Assembly (NCBI RefSeq): GCF_009362785.1
Contig: NZ_WHNQ01000007.1
Location: forward strand, 62,001 to 126,000
From: Paraburkholderia atlantica
Lineage (GTDB): Bacteria; Pseudomonadota; Gammaproteobacteria; Burkholderiales; Burkholderiaceae
DNA: 64,000 bases
Direction of reading: 5' to 3'
Under the pieces are notes generated by a model. That model worked only from the letters and a program-made list of their open reading frames with translations, did no database searches and was not told the DNA's origin. The stretch's first letter is position 1; each line of letters starts with the position of its first letter. The position numbers and the translations under genes were made by a program. Shown piece by piece: positions 10,243-20,399 of the stretch.

Positions 10243-12328
10243 CCCTGAAACGGCATTGCTGCGTGCTCATGCGGTTCGCCCAGGCTCGCGGTTTCCGACG
10301 GGCGTCAGCGTGGTGCCCGGGGGCATCAATTTCTGCATCTTCTGCCGCCACGCGACGCGCGTCGAGCTATTGCTGTACGAGGCCGCCGACAGCCCGGAGC
10401 CGTTTCAGATCGTCCCTCTCTGTACCGATGACAATCGAACCTTCTTCTTCTGGCATGTGATGGTGGAAGGACTGCCGTTCGGCACGCACTACACGTGGCG
10501 AGTGGATGGTCCGCGCGATACGCAGTCTGGCGGCTCCGCGTTCGATCCCGAGCGCGAACTGCTCGATCCGTATGCCCGCGCGATCAGCGACGTTCTGTGG
10601 ACACGGCGTCCGGCCGGCGACCCGAACCCCAACCCGCACGCCACGCACCGCGCGATCGTGACGGAACCGCTGCGCGCACCCCCCAACCGTATCTCGCGCG
10701 GACTCGACAACGCGATCATCTACGAGCTGCACGTGGGCGGCTTCACGCGTCATCCGTCGAGCGGCGTCCAGCATCCCGGCACCTTCGCTGGCCTGATCGA
10801 GAAGATTCCGTATCTCACGCAACTCGGCGTGACCCACGTCGAGCTGCTGCCGGTGATGGCCTTCGACGAGCAGGACGTTCCGCCCGGGACGGCGGCCCTC
10901 GGCTTGATCAACTACTGGGGCTACAGCACCCATAGCTTCTACAGCCCGCATCCTCGCTACTGCCTGGACCCTGCGCGCGCGCCGCAGGAATTTCGCGCGC
11001 TCACCGACGCGATGCACGCCGCGGGCATCGGGGTGCTGCTCGACGTCGTGTTCAACCATACGGCGGAAGCTGGCGAGACGGGACCTGTCATCAACTTCAA
11101 GGGCCTCGTCAACGACATCTTCTACCACCTCGACGAGGCCGACCGGCGACGCTATCGGGACTACACCGGCTGCGGCAACACGGTCAATTGCAACCATCCG
11201 CTGGTGACCGCGTTCATCGTTCACTGCCTCGAATACTGGGTCGAGGAACTGGGCGTCGACGGTTTCCGGTTCGATCTGGCGAGTGTCTTCGCGCGCGACC
11301 AGCACGGCGAGTTGATGGCCGATCCGCCGCTGCCCTGGGCGATGGAGTCTTCGCGTGTGCTGGCGCGCGTGCCGTTGATCGCGGAAGCGTGGGACGCCGC
11401 CGGCATGTACCAGGTCGGCGCCTTTCCCGGCATGGCGTGGGCCGAGTGGAACGGCCGCTATCGGGACGTGATTCGCCGTTTCGTGCGCGGCGACCCGGGC
11501 CTCATCGGGGAGGTCGCCACCTGCATCGCGGGCAGCTCGGACCTTTATGCGGACGACGGCAGGCTGCCCGACAACAGCATCAACTTCGTGACGTGCCACG
11601 ACGGTTTCACGCTGATCGATCTGGTGAGCTACGAGTCGAAACTCAACGAGGCGAACGGCGACGAGAATCGCGACGGCAGTTCCAATAACCTGTCGTGGAA
11701 CTGTGGAACCGAGGGCGAGACCTCCGACCCGATGATTCTCGCTCTGCGGCTGCGCCAGGCGCGCAACCTGATGGCCATCCTGTTCCTGAGCCAGGGCGTG
11801 CCGATGATGCTCGCCGGCGACGAGGTGCTGCGCAGCCAGCGCGGCAACAACAACGCCTATTGTCAGGACAACGCGCTCAGCTGGTTCGACTGGACACCCA
11901 CCGAAGACGGCTCGGCCATGTCGCGCTTCGTGCATGAATTGATTGCGCTGCACATGCGCCACGCAAGTCTGCGCCGGCAAAATTTCCTGACCGGCCGGCC
12001 TTCGCCCGGGCAAACGCGGCCGGATGTGGCATGGCATGGCGAGCGCCTGAACGAGCCCGGCTGGCACGATGCCGGCGCGCGGCTGCTCGCCGTCACGCTG
12101 GGCGGCGAGAAGCCGGGTGAGCCGGCGCTGCACATGGTGTTCAACATGAACGATCGCGCGTGCCTGGTCGAGTTGCCCGCGCCGGAGGCGCGGCACTGGC
12201 GGCGTATCGTCGATACCGCGCGCGACAGTCCGCATGACATCGTGCAAGTTGCGCAGCAGGGCGTCATCGAAAGCGGGCAATGTCGCGTGGAGGCGCGCAG
12301 TGTCGTGGTACTGGAAGAAGCGAGCTGA
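10232..12328 (+). CDS. glgX: Glycogen debranching enzyme (isoamylase-type GH13), TTG start
   Basis: Encodes 698 residues, the GlgX length. An N-terminal CBM48-like domain ([20 protein letters not shown]) is followed by the GH13 barrel. Catalytic motifs visible are [18 protein letters not shown] (nucleophile Asp), LIAEAWDA (acid/base Glu) and FVTCHDGFT (transition-state Asp). The family-typical [12 protein letters not shown] and [11 protein letters not shown] follow. It hydrolyses alpha-1,6 branches in limit dextrins left by GlgP. The only start that keeps the N-terminal domain is a TTG at 10232, with AAGGAT about seven bases upstream, overlapping the glgP stop by 11 bases. This implies translational coupling. 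Confidence 0.94.
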
Positions 12329-12445
12329 ACTGACGCAAGTTACACCATCTCCTGTCCTCTAATGTCGATGCTGTGGCGGATATGCCGCGCGCAGTTTCGA
12401 TCTACTGGCGGAACAACCCATCGGCCACCAATCGCGAAGGGCATC

Positions 12446-12913
12446 ATGAAAATCAGCGCATATGGGCCGTCCATCGTCATCGCGATGGTTGCGGTCGTAG
12501 TGCATGGCAGCGCATTCGCGAGGTCCGAAGCGTGCCATCCCGCCTCGGAGAAGCAGATTTCCGCGTTGTTCGATCGCTGGAACGACTCGCTGAAAACCGG
12601 CGACGCGCAGAAGGTCGTGGCGAACTACGCGCCGAACTCGATCCTGCTCCCGACCGTCTCGAACAAGCCGCGTTTGACCGCCGACGAAAAGCTCGACTAT
12701 TTCAGGCACTTCCTCGAAAACAAGCCGGTCGGCACGATCGACTTCCGCGACATCATGATCGAATGCAATACGGCGATCGACTCGGGGCTCTATACGTTCA
12801 AGTTCGCGGACGGCTCGGTCGTCAAGGCCCGCTATACGTTCACCTACGCGTGGAATGGGCACAAGTGGCTGATCACCAGCCATCATTCGTCGAAGATGCC
12901 GGAGGGCAATTAG
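12446..12913 (+). CDS. Exported SnoaL-like / SgcJ-EcaC family protein
   Basis: Encodes 155 residues. Residues 1-25 form a signal peptide (hydrophobic core SIVIAMVAVVV, cut after SAFA). The rest is a single cone-shaped SnoaL/NTF2-like domain of the CaMKII-association or DUF4440 type: ISALFDRWNDSLKTGDAQKVVANYAPNSILLP at the front and RYTFTYAWNGHKWLITSHHSSKMP at the end. Such proteins bind small ligands or act as accessory factors, and the substrate is unknown. The start at 12446 is preferred over 12362 because it gives a clean signal peptide. It is transcribed towards the DUF2252 gene, whose stop is 39 bases away. Confidence 0.8.
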   Translation: MKISAYGPSIVIAMVAVVVHGSAFARSEACHPASEKQISALFDRWNDSLKTGDAQKVVANYAPNSILLPTVSNKPRLTADEKLDYFRHFLENKPVGTIDFRDIMIECNTAIDSGLYTFKFADGSVVKARYTFTYAWNGHKWLITSHHSSKMPEGN

Positions 12914-12952
12914 GCGATGTGATTGAGAAAAAATCAGGCTCGGACTCGAACC

Positions 12953-14407
12953 TCAATCACGAATGACCTGAATACGTCCCGCCTTGACTGCCGCTTTCAG
13001 AAGCGTCCAGTCCGCCTCATTCTGTTCGGCATAAGCGAGCGCGAATTGCACGACGGCTTCGTCGAATGCGTCCGACTTGCCGACATATCCGCTGAGCAAC
13101 GCGGGGTCGCCTGCTTTCGCCATCGAATGCGCCAGCGCGTGAGCGCAGGACACCGCGTATTCGCCGAGATCTTCGACGTCGAACGTGGTGAAATCGAACG
13201 CCCCCTTCATGTCGCGCAATTGCCGCACATAGAAGTCGTTGCCGGTGTGATGCATCTTCGACCAGCCGAGAAAAATGTCGCTGGCCGACTGCAGCAGACG
13301 CTGTCCGTTCACTACGCGCTGGCCGTGATTGGCATAGCGGCTCGGCGCCAGATACTCCTCCAGCACGGAAGCCCGTGCCTCCTTCAGTTGCAGGAACAGC
13401 GGGCACTCTCCGTCGGCCATGAAGAGCGTCTCGTAGCAACGCGTTCCGACCGAGCCGATGCCCACCACGCGAATGGCGACATCCACCAGTTCGTAGCGAT
13501 CGAACAGTGCGCGCCTGTCATCGGGAAGCGTCAGCCGATAGTCGGCAAAGAAGCGCCGTACCAGCGTTTGGTACTGTTTCTGGTCGTGCTTGCTCTCGAG
13601 CGGAACGTGGTACACGAGCGGGGGCGAGTCCTTGATGCGCAGCTTGCCGTTGACCATCTCGGTTGCGCGAGTCAGCACGGAACGTGATGACTGCTGCCTC
13701 GCCTTTTCGATGACCGCCAGTTCTTTCTGCCTCTCCTCCTCCGAATCGGCAATCGCCAGCATGCTCGCTGCCTTGAACTGGCAGTACCAGACGTCGAGCG
13801 TGTCCATGCTGCTCAATCCGGCGAGCCGTTGCCGGAAGGTCTCGCAGAGCCGGCGTACCACCGCGCGCTGGTCGCGCATTGCGAAGCCGCGCTCGCGCGC
13901 GGCAATCACGAACGAAGCGGCGAGCCTGCGCACGTCCCAGTCGAATGGGCCCGGCAGGGTTTCGTCGAAGTCGTTGGGGCCGAAAAGAATGCGCCGTTCC
14001 GGACTCGCGAACAGCCCGAAATTAGCCAGATGCGCGTCGCCGCCCAATTGCACGGTCACGTTGGAATGCGGCAGCTTCGACAGGTCGTGCGCCATCAGCG
14101 GTGCGGCGCCCCGATAGAACGCGAACGGACTCGCGACCATCCGACCGTAGCGGATCGGTATCAGCTCGGGCACCCGGCCCACGTTGGACGCATCGAGCAG
14201 AGCGATGGGATCGCGATCGACGATCTTGCAGATTCCCAGTTCCGCGCGCGGCGCCTTCTTGCGCGCCGCCTTGCCCTGCTCCATGCGTGCGGCCAGCGAG
14301 CCACGCCCGGCGAACAGCATGGACGGATCTTCCTGTGCCGCCAGCGTCTTCGGATCAGCTTGATCGATGGCGGGTTCGATGGACTTCTCAGCAGCGGCAT
14401 CAGACAC
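12953..14407 (-). CDS. DUF2252 family protein (kinase-like fold)
   Basis: Encodes 484 residues of the DUF2252 family. The hallmark GGDAHLANFGLFASPERRILFGPNDFDETLPGPFDWDVRRLAAS is present. It resembles an aminoglycoside-phosphotransferase-type catalytic loop (HxxN) followed by a metal-binding NDFDE motif. The downstream segments GIGSVGTRCYETLF and LQLKEARASVLEEYL are also typical. No substrate is known for the family. The start is a GTG at 14407 with AAGGAGTG upstream. It lies 77 bases after the SulP stop on the same strand, so it may be the end of that transcript. Confidence 0.88.
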   Translation of the reverse strand: MSDAAAEKSIEPAIDQADPKTLAAQEDPSMLFAGRGSLAARMEQGKAARKKAPRAELGICKIVDRDPIALLDASNVGRVPELIPIRYGRMVASPFAFYRGAAPLMAHDLSKLPHSNVTVQLGGDAHLANFGLFASPERRILFGPNDFDETLPGPFDWDVRRLAASFVIAARERGFAMRDQRAVVRRLCETFRQRLAGLSSMDTLDVWYCQFKAASMLAIADSEEERQKELAVIEKARQQSSRSVLTRATEMVNGKLRIKDSPPLVYHVPLESKHDQKQYQTLVRRFFADYRLTLPDDRRALFDRYELVDVAIRVVGIGSVGTRCYETLFMADGECPLFLQLKEARASVLEEYLAPSRYANHGQRVVNGQRLLQSASDIFLGWSKMHHTGNDFYVRQLRDMKGAFDFTTFDVEDLGEYAVSCAHALAHSMAKAGDPALLSGYVGKSDAFDEAVVQFALAYAEQNEADWTLLKAAVKAGRIQVIRD

Positions 14408-14484
14408 GCGTCACTCCTTGTTCGAATCGGGATCAAGCGGCTTTGTCATCTCACTTCCTTCACTTGCCTTCGCTTCGCTTTGCT

Positions 14485-16221
14485 TCATCGCGGCTGGTCG
14501 GCGTCCGGTGCAGCCGCCCACGCGGGCGGCGACAGATCGCGCAGTGCGTCGATCGCCGCATCGACCGTCTCGAAGATCTCGCGATGGGCGCCGCTCACGC
14601 GCAGTGCCCTATACCGCTCGAGTTCGTGCCGCACGCCAGCCGGAACCGCGACCACGGCGATACCCAGGCCGCGCTGGTCGAGTTCCGCACCTAGCTGGAG
14701 CAAGGTCTTGCCGGCCGTGTAGTCGATATTGCTGATCTCGGTTGCGTCGATCACGACCCAGCGCAACGGAACGCTCGCCTCGTTGACGAGTTTCAGCACT
14801 TCCTCGGTGAAGCGCCCCGTGTTCGCATAGAACAGATCCGCCTCGAACCGGTAGATGACGATGCCGGGTGCCGCGAGCAGATTCGGCTCGACGTGATGGG
14901 GAATCCAGTGGCCGGTGGGGCCGCGCGTCAACACGCGCGTGCGCAGCCGATAGCTATGCCGCGCATGCGCGATCAGCGACAGCACGACGGCGGCGAGAAT
15001 GCCGTGCATCACGTCGACGAACACGACCACGCCCGCGGCGAGCAACGCAACGACGAATTCGTCCTTCTGCATGCGAAACAGTTCGGCCATCCCCTTCACG
15101 TCGATCAGCTTCACACCGATCAGGAAGACGATTGCCGACAGCACGGCGGCGGGCATCAGGCTGAGCGGCCTCGTGAGGAACAGCAGCACCAGCAGCACGA
15201 TCACGGCTGTGGTCAGATGGGCGACCTGGGTGCGTCCTCCCGCGTCGTCGATGATCTCGGTCTTGGTCGGACTGCCGTTCACGACGAAGGTGCCGGTGAA
15301 CGCCGCGACCGCGTTCGCCGCCGCGAGTCCGATGATGTCGGCATTGTCGTCGCCCCTCTCGTTGTTGCGGGTCGCGTAGGCACGCGCGGTCGCCGCGCTC
15401 TGCGCGATGATCACGATGAAGCACGAAGCGGCCGTCGCCAGCACCTGGTTGATCTCGCTCATGTGCAGCGGCGGCACGAACAGCGACGGCAGTCCGCCGG
15501 GCACTTCGCCCGTCACCGCAATGCCGTGTGCGGCGAAATTGAACACCCCGCTCGCCACGATGGAGCCGATCACGGCGATCAGCGCGCCAGGCGCGTGCGG
15601 CACGAGACGCTTGCAGCCGATGATCACCGCGAGTACGGCAAGCGAAAGAAGCGTGGTCGGATAGTTCGCCTCGGCCACCCGTTGAACCACGCTCACCAGT
15701 TGCATGACGAGGCCATGCCCCTGCTTCGCGAGCCCGAGCAGCCCGGCGAGTTCCCCCGCCGCGACCTGCACGCCTACCCCCGTCAGAAAGCCGATCAACG
15801 CGCTACGTGAAAGAAAGTCGGCCAGAAAGCCGAGCCGAAAGATACGCGCGATCACCAGCATCACGGCGACTGTCAGAGCCACCGTGCTCGTCAGCCCGAT
15901 GTATTCCTTGCTGCCCAATGCTGCGACGGTCGTCAACGTACCGGCGAGGATCGCGGCCGTCGCGGAGTCCGCCGCGACTACCAGTTGACGCGAAGCACCC
16001 AGAACCGCGAACGCCACCAGCGGCAACAGGATCGTATAAAGACCCGTGACGGTGGGCGTGCCGGATATCTTCGTGTACCCCATCACCTCGGGTATGCCGA
16101 GGGCTGCGAGCGTGAGCCCGGCGATGATGTCGCGCGGCAGTTGAGAGGAATTGAAGGGCAAAAGCCCTTGCAGAAACGGCGAGTGATGCAGATGAGCGCG
16201 CGTGGAAGCCGCTGGTTTCAT
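14485..16221 (-). CDS. SulP/SLC26 family anion transporter with STAS domain
   Basis: Encodes 578 residues. The membrane part (about residues 25-430) has the SulP opening RDIIAGLTLAALGIPEVMGYTKISGTPTVTGLYT. Later come the signature QSAATARAYATRNNE and NAVAAFTGTFVVNGSPTKTEI, then several more membrane helices. A C-terminal STAS domain follows (APGIVIYRFEADLFYANTGRFTEEV... RWVVIDATEISNIDYTAG). Members move sulfate, bicarbonate or dicarboxylates; which one is not readable here. A strong GGAGGTGG ribosome site precedes the ATG. The TrkA-N protein gene ends 14 bases upstream, so the two are very likely co-transcribed. Confidence 0.93.
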   Translation of the reverse strand: MKPAASTRAHLHHSPFLQGLLPFNSSQLPRDIIAGLTLAALGIPEVMGYTKISGTPTVTGLYTILLPLVAFAVLGASRQLVVAADSATAAILAGTLTTVAALGSKEYIGLTSTVALTVAVMLVIARIFRLGFLADFLSRSALIGFLTGVGVQVAAGELAGLLGLAKQGHGLVMQLVSVVQRVAEANYPTTLLSLAVLAVIIGCKRLVPHAPGALIAVIGSIVASGVFNFAAHGIAVTGEVPGGLPSLFVPPLHMSEINQVLATAASCFIVIIAQSAATARAYATRNNERGDDNADIIGLAAANAVAAFTGTFVVNGSPTKTEIIDDAGGRTQVAHLTTAVIVLLVLLFLTRPLSLMPAAVLSAIVFLIGVKLIDVKGMAELFRMQKDEFVVALLAAGVVVFVDVMHGILAAVVLSLIAHARHSYRLRTRVLTRGPTGHWIPHHVEPNLLAAPGIVIYRFEADLFYANTGRFTEEVLKLVNEASVPLRWVVIDATEISNIDYTAGKTLLQLGAELDQRGLGIAVVAVPAGVRHELERYRALRVSGAHREIFETVDAAIDALRDLSPPAWAAAPDADQPR

Positions 16222-16235
16222 GGGTCCACCTCCAC

Positions 16236-17018
16236 TCAGGTCGTGAGCTTGCCGACCAGCGCGTTCGCGATGATCTCGTTCGCGATCACTACGTTGGATG
16301 CCCCCGCGCTCTCGAACAACATCTTTCTCAAGGGGTTTTCGCCGGGCACTGCAATCGCGAGCGACGCATTCAGCGTATGCGCCGCCAGCGTGATCGCCAG
16401 ATTGTTGTTGCTGTCGGGGGTCGTCACGACCAGCGCTTTGGCACGGTCCAGCCGCGCGTGCTTAAGCACGTCGTCGAATTCGCCGGGCGGACCCAGGATG
16501 ACCTGAAAGTCGTGATCCGCCGCCCGTTCGGCCTGCCCCTGATCGCCCACGAGCACGAGCACCGTATGTCCGGCGTCGCGCAGCCGCCCGGCGACCAGTT
16601 CACCGAGCGAATGAAATCCCACTACCACGACATGATCGGCAAGTTGGTCGAGCTTGCGCTCCATGATCCTGTTCTCCCGATAAGCCATCACGTCGTCGCC
16701 GGATAGCATGCCAGTGAGCCTCGAAACCGCGAATCCGCCGATCAGCATGGTCGCGATCATGGCTACCAGCATGAAGATCTTTTGAGGCCGATTGAATTCG
16801 CCAAAGGCGCCGAGTGTCGTGACGAGGTTGAGCCCATCCCACACCGATGTAAGTACTTTGTTTCGGAACGAGGTATTGGACTGATCCAGGATGAACAGCC
16901 CGGTGGCGGCACTGCAGAGCAGCAGAACGAGAAGGCCGACCGTGTGGCGTGCGCGGCGGCGCCATTCGCGAATACGGATGGCTCCAAGACGAGGCTCATT
17001 TACACGGAAGATCCACAT
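16236..17018 (-). CDS. Two-helix TrkA-N (RCK) channel-like protein with degenerate filter
   Basis: Encodes 260 residues. Two membrane helices (about 27-44 and 81-101) flank a pore-loop-like stretch, VWDGLNLVTTLGAFGEF (60-75). A cytosolic TrkA-N/RCK Rossmann domain follows (HVVVVGFHSLGELVAGRLRDAGHTVLVL, 129-155; LVVTTPDSNNNLAITL). This is the layout of a prokaryotic K+ channel, but the filter reads TTLGAFGE instead of TVGYGD, so ion selectivity is uncertain. The ATG at 17018 has a GAGGTG ribosome site; the open frame reaches further up but lacks one. The SulP gene follows after 14 bases. The pair may couple redox or nucleotide sensing to ion flow, which is inference. Confidence 0.82.
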   Translation of the reverse strand: MWIFRVNEPRLGAIRIREWRRRARHTVGLLVLLLCSAATGLFILDQSNTSFRNKVLTSVWDGLNLVTTLGAFGEFNRPQKIFMLVAMIATMLIGGFAVSRLTGMLSGDDVMAYRENRIMERKLDQLADHVVVVGFHSLGELVAGRLRDAGHTVLVLVGDQGQAERAADHDFQVILGPPGEFDDVLKHARLDRAKALVVTTPDSNNNLAITLAAHTLNASLAIAVPGENPLRKMLFESAGASNVVIANEIIANALVGKLTT

Positions 17019-17151
17019 GGTCACCTCGGATGGTCGAAACGATCGAGACAACAGCGAACCCAACCCAAGCAGACAAGCTCCCCCTTTTTGCGCCGGTCGT
17101 CAATAGTCAAGAGCCCCATGAAAGAGGCTCTGTAAGCGCCTCGATCGCCTT

Positions 17152-19842
17152 CTACGGCAATGCTCCCCCTGCTTCGGAGACGGGCTCGAACGCCACCCGC
17201 TGCTCCTGCGAGTCGTAGCGGCAAACCACCCGCATCCCTTCACCGATCTCGCCATTGATCAGCGCCTTCGCAAGCGGGTTCTCGACGCGCTGCTGAATCT
17301 GCCGGCGCAGTTCGCGCGCGCCGAACTCGGGCCGGTAGCCCTCGCTCGCGAGATGGTCGACGAGTGAGTCGTCGAAGCTCAGCTCGATGTCCTGGCTGCT
17401 GGCAATGCGCCGCACCTGCTCCAGCAGAATCCGCACGATATGACGCGTCTCGTCGCGGCCCAGCGACTTGAACACGATGATGTCGTCGATCCGGTTCAGG
17501 AACTCCGGTCTGAAATGCTGCCGCAGCACGTTCATCACGCCGCTTTCTACGCTAACGGAGCCCGCCTGGCTGAAAAATCCCGGCCCCGTGCGGTTCTGTC
17601 CGGTGATCACGTCGGACGCGAGATTGCTCGTCGCGATAATCAGCGTATTGCTGAAGTCGACGACGCGCCCTTTGCCGTCCGTCAGGCGTCCGTCGTCGAA
17701 AACCTGCAGCAGCACGTTGTACACGTCCGGATGCGCCTTTTCGATTTCGTCGAGCAGGATCACGCTGTACGGTCTGCGCCGCACGCGTTCGGTCAGTTGC
17801 CCGCCCTCTTCGTAGCCGACGTATCCGGGCGGCGACCCGATCAGACGCGCGACGGTATGACGCTCCATGTATTCGCTCATGTCGAAGCGCAGCATCGCAT
17901 CCTCGTCGCCGAACACGACTTCGGCGAGCGCTTTCGCCAGCTCGGTTTTGCCGACACCGGTCGGCCCCAGAAACAGAAACACGGCGGTGGGCCGGTGCCG
18001 CGCCTGCAAGCCGGCACGCGCGCGCCGCACGGCATCGCTGACGGCCACGACGGCTTCATCCTGGCCGATCACGCGCTGATGCAGGCGCTGCTCCATATTC
18101 AGAAGCCGCTCCTTTTCCTCGGCCGTCAACTGCGCGACGGGAATGCCCGTGAGGCGCGCGACGATTTCCGCGACCTGCTCGATGCCCACATGCGATGTTT
18201 GGGTGCCAATGCTCTTCTTCCACGCGTCGGTCGAGTCGCGCAGCTGCTCTTCCTTCGCGGTGATCTCGCCGCCGAGTGCATGCGCGCGATCGAATTGCTT
18301 GCGCGATGCCGCATAGTCCTGCTCGCGGCGCAATTGGCCGATTTCCGCTTCGAGTTCGAGCACGGCGGCGGGACGCGACGTCGACGATAGATTCACGCGC
18401 GCCGCGGCCTGATCGATCAGATCGATCGCCTTGTCGGGCAGAAAGCGCCCGGAGATATAGCGATCCGACAACTCCGCCGCGCCGACGATCGCATCGTCCT
18501 GAATCGTCACCTTGTGATGCGCCTCCAGCCTGTCGCGCAGTCCGCGCAGAATGTTGATCGTCTGCACGACGGACGGCTCGGCGATCAGTACCGGCTGAAA
18601 GCGCCGTTCGAGCGCCGCATCCTTTTCGATGTACTTCTGATATTCGGCGAGCGTCGTTGCGCCGATCAGATTGAGTTCGCCGCGCGCCATCGGCGGCTTG
18701 AACACGTTGGCGATGTCGAGACCGCCTTCGCCACCGCCCTGCCCCGCGCCGACTATCGTGTGCACTTCATCGACGAACAGCACCAGCGAGTCCTGGTTTT
18801 CCAGCACTTCGTCGATCACCTGCTTCACGCGCTCTTCGAATTCGCCCCGGTACTTCGCGCCCGCGACGATCGAATTCACGTTGAGCTCGACGAGCCGCTT
18901 ATTGCGCAGCGACTCCGGCACGTCGCCGTTGACCATCCGCTGAGCCAGCCCTTCGACGACCGCCGTTTTGCCGACGCCGGGCTCGCCGATCAGCACCGGG
19001 TTGTTCTTGCGCCGGCGCGCCAGCACTTCGACCATCGTTTCGATCTCGCTCGAGCGTCCGATCACGGGATCGAGCCGGCCTTCGCGCGCGAGTACCGTGA
19101 GGTCCCGGCTGTGCTTGTCGAGCTGCGGCGTGCGCGACGGCTGGCGCGGCGCCGCTGGCTTCTGCACGCCGGCCGCGCGCAGCGTCTGCTGACGCAGCGC
19201 CGGCGCTTGAACGCCGAGCCGGCCCAGCAGTTGCCCCGCAAAGCTCTCCGGTACTTCGGCCAGACCGATCAGCAGATGTTCGGCGCCGACCGAGCTGTGA
19301 CCCAGCTGGCGGGACGCAAGGAACGCGCGATCGAGCGCGCTCTTCAGCCGCGGCGAGACACCCATCGGCTCGCGCGGGCTCGGCGCGGCGGGCTCGCGCT
19401 TCTCCGCGTTGGCGTCGATATACGCGCGCAAATCGCCCCCCTTCACACCGAGCGAAGCGAGGATCGCTTCGACGGCCGCATGGTCGGCGAGCACGTACAG
19501 CAGGTGTTCGGTATCGACCTCGCGACGGCCGAACTGCGCCGCGGTTTCAGCGGCGCGCTGCAGCATCTCCATCGCGACATCGCTGAAATGCCGCTCGATG
19601 CTGAACGATTCGCCGCCTTCGACGGGCTGTTGCGCGGCATGCGGATCGGCAGCGGACGGTTCCCGGGCCGATGCCTGCGCGCGAAACAGCGCTTCGAGCG
19701 GCGAGATAGAGCGTTGATGGCGGGTCAGTTGCGCGTAGTGAAAATCACAGACGTCGAGCAGCTGACGCTGGTTGTTCTGAAGTACCGCAAGCCGCACCGT
19801 CGCCGGCCGGACACCGCAGATATCGCAAAGCAAGCGTGCCAT
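17152..19842 (-). CDS. AAA+ disaggregase of the ClpG/ClpK type with N-terminal zinc-finger-like motif
   Basis: Encodes 896 residues. Residues 1-40 hold a Cys motif (C6, C9, C32, H35). A Clp_N repeat domain follows ([41 protein letters not shown]). AAA1 has Walker A GEPGVGKT and Walker [11 protein letters not shown]. After it come a medium coiled-coil M domain and AAA2 with [24 protein letters not shown] and the C-terminal D2-small domain. The N-terminal Cys module plus a double AAA core matches ClpG/ClpK disaggregases linked to heat tolerance, rather than ClpA or ClpB. At the place where ClpC/ClpA carry an [LIV]GF-type ClpP loop the protein reads GPGFF, so ClpP binding is doubtful. The ATG at 19842 begins exactly at the Cys module. 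No small heat-shock gene is adjacent. Confidence 0.88.
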   Translation of the reverse strand: MARLLCDICGVRPATVRLAVLQNNQRQLLDVCDFHYAQLTRHQRSISPLEALFRAQASAREPSAADPHAAQQPVEGGESFSIERHFSDVAMEMLQRAAETAAQFGRREVDTEHLLYVLADHAAVEAILASLGVKGGDLRAYIDANAEKREPAAPSPREPMGVSPRLKSALDRAFLASRQLGHSSVGAEHLLIGLAEVPESFAGQLLGRLGVQAPALRQQTLRAAGVQKPAAPRQPSRTPQLDKHSRDLTVLAREGRLDPVIGRSSEIETMVEVLARRRKNNPVLIGEPGVGKTAVVEGLAQRMVNGDVPESLRNKRLVELNVNSIVAGAKYRGEFEERVKQVIDEVLENQDSLVLFVDEVHTIVGAGQGGGEGGLDIANVFKPPMARGELNLIGATTLAEYQKYIEKDAALERRFQPVLIAEPSVVQTINILRGLRDRLEAHHKVTIQDDAIVGAAELSDRYISGRFLPDKAIDLIDQAAARVNLSSTSRPAAVLELEAEIGQLRREQDYAASRKQFDRAHALGGEITAKEEQLRDSTDAWKKSIGTQTSHVGIEQVAEIVARLTGIPVAQLTAEEKERLLNMEQRLHQRVIGQDEAVVAVSDAVRRARAGLQARHRPTAVFLFLGPTGVGKTELAKALAEVVFGDEDAMLRFDMSEYMERHTVARLIGSPPGYVGYEEGGQLTERVRRRPYSVILLDEIEKAHPDVYNVLLQVFDDGRLTDGKGRVVDFSNTLIIATSNLASDVITGQNRTGPGFFSQAGSVSVESGVMNVLRQHFRPEFLNRIDDIIVFKSLGRDETRHIVRILLEQVRRIASSQDIELSFDDSLVDHLASEGYRPEFGARELRRQIQQRVENPLAKALINGEIGEGMRVVCRYDSQEQRVAFEPVSEAGGALP

Positions 19843-19966
19843 TGTGTGTCGTCTCCATTGCGTCAAGACTTCGAGGGAAGCATACCGCGCGCCAGCCCGC
19901 CGTCCCGGCGACGGCCACGTGGATATCGCACGGCCGGACTGTGCCCGCACGCGATACCTTACCTCG

Positions 19967-20347
19967 CTATGCCGTCCTTTGCGCCCGATGCGCGGCCTCC
20001 TGCACACCCCGTACCGCCGCGGCCACGATCAAGCCGGTGAATACCACGCCGATCAACCCGAGGCATGCGGCGTCGATCCGGCCGAACGACGAAGTGGGCA
20101 CGACGTCGCCGTAGCCGATAGTAAGCGCCGTGATCGCGCAGAAGTACACCGTTTCGCCCAGCTGCGACGGTGTGCGGTTCGCGGTCTCGACAGGCGCGCC
20201 CCAGTAGTACATGCCAATCGTCAGCAGCACGAATAGCAGAAGCAGGCCGATCAGAATCGCTCGCAGATACCACACGGTGATCGCCATTTCCTTCAGGATC
20301 TCGCCGGCCCGAGGTCGGCCCGCGCCTTCTCCTGTCGCATTTCCCAT
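19967..20347 (-). CDS. Two-helix potassium channel (Ion_trans_2 type)
   Basis: Encodes 126 residues: TM1 at about 27-48, a pore loop with a canonical TIGYGD selectivity filter at 76-81, and TM2 at about 93-115. There is no RCK domain. The layout is that of a KcsA-like minimal K+ channel acting as a tetramer in the inner membrane. A CAGGAG ribosome site precedes the ATG. The ClpG-like gene starts 124 bases downstream and the FUSC gene ends 52 bases upstream, so it sits within the minus-strand island. No regulatory domain is visible. Confidence 0.9.
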   Translation of the reverse strand: MGNATGEGAGRPRAGEILKEMAITVWYLRAILIGLLLLFVLLTIGMYYWGAPVETANRTPSQLGETVYFCAITALTIGYGDVVPTSSFGRIDAACLGLIGVVFTGLIVAAAVRGVQEAAHRAQRTA

Positions 20348-20399
20348 TGCATGCTCCTGTTGCGATCACCGGGTCGGCTTTGCGGCATCACGCACCACC

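Noticed and set aside
12919..12960. Nine-base inverted repeat GTGATTGAG/CTCAATCAC between convergent genes
   Set aside because: The loop is 24 bases and one arm is in the DUF2252 stop region; too weak to call a terminator.
14893..15810. His/Asp/Arg-rich frame antisense to the SulP gene
   Set aside because: Its repetitive HDH and EQQH pattern arises from reverse reading of membrane-helix codons; no independent support.
17440..18390. Open frame of 316 codons antisense to the ClpG-like gene
   Set aside because: The frame lies wholly within conserved AAA+ coding sequence, and its translation is His/Arg/Gln noise without a ribosome site.
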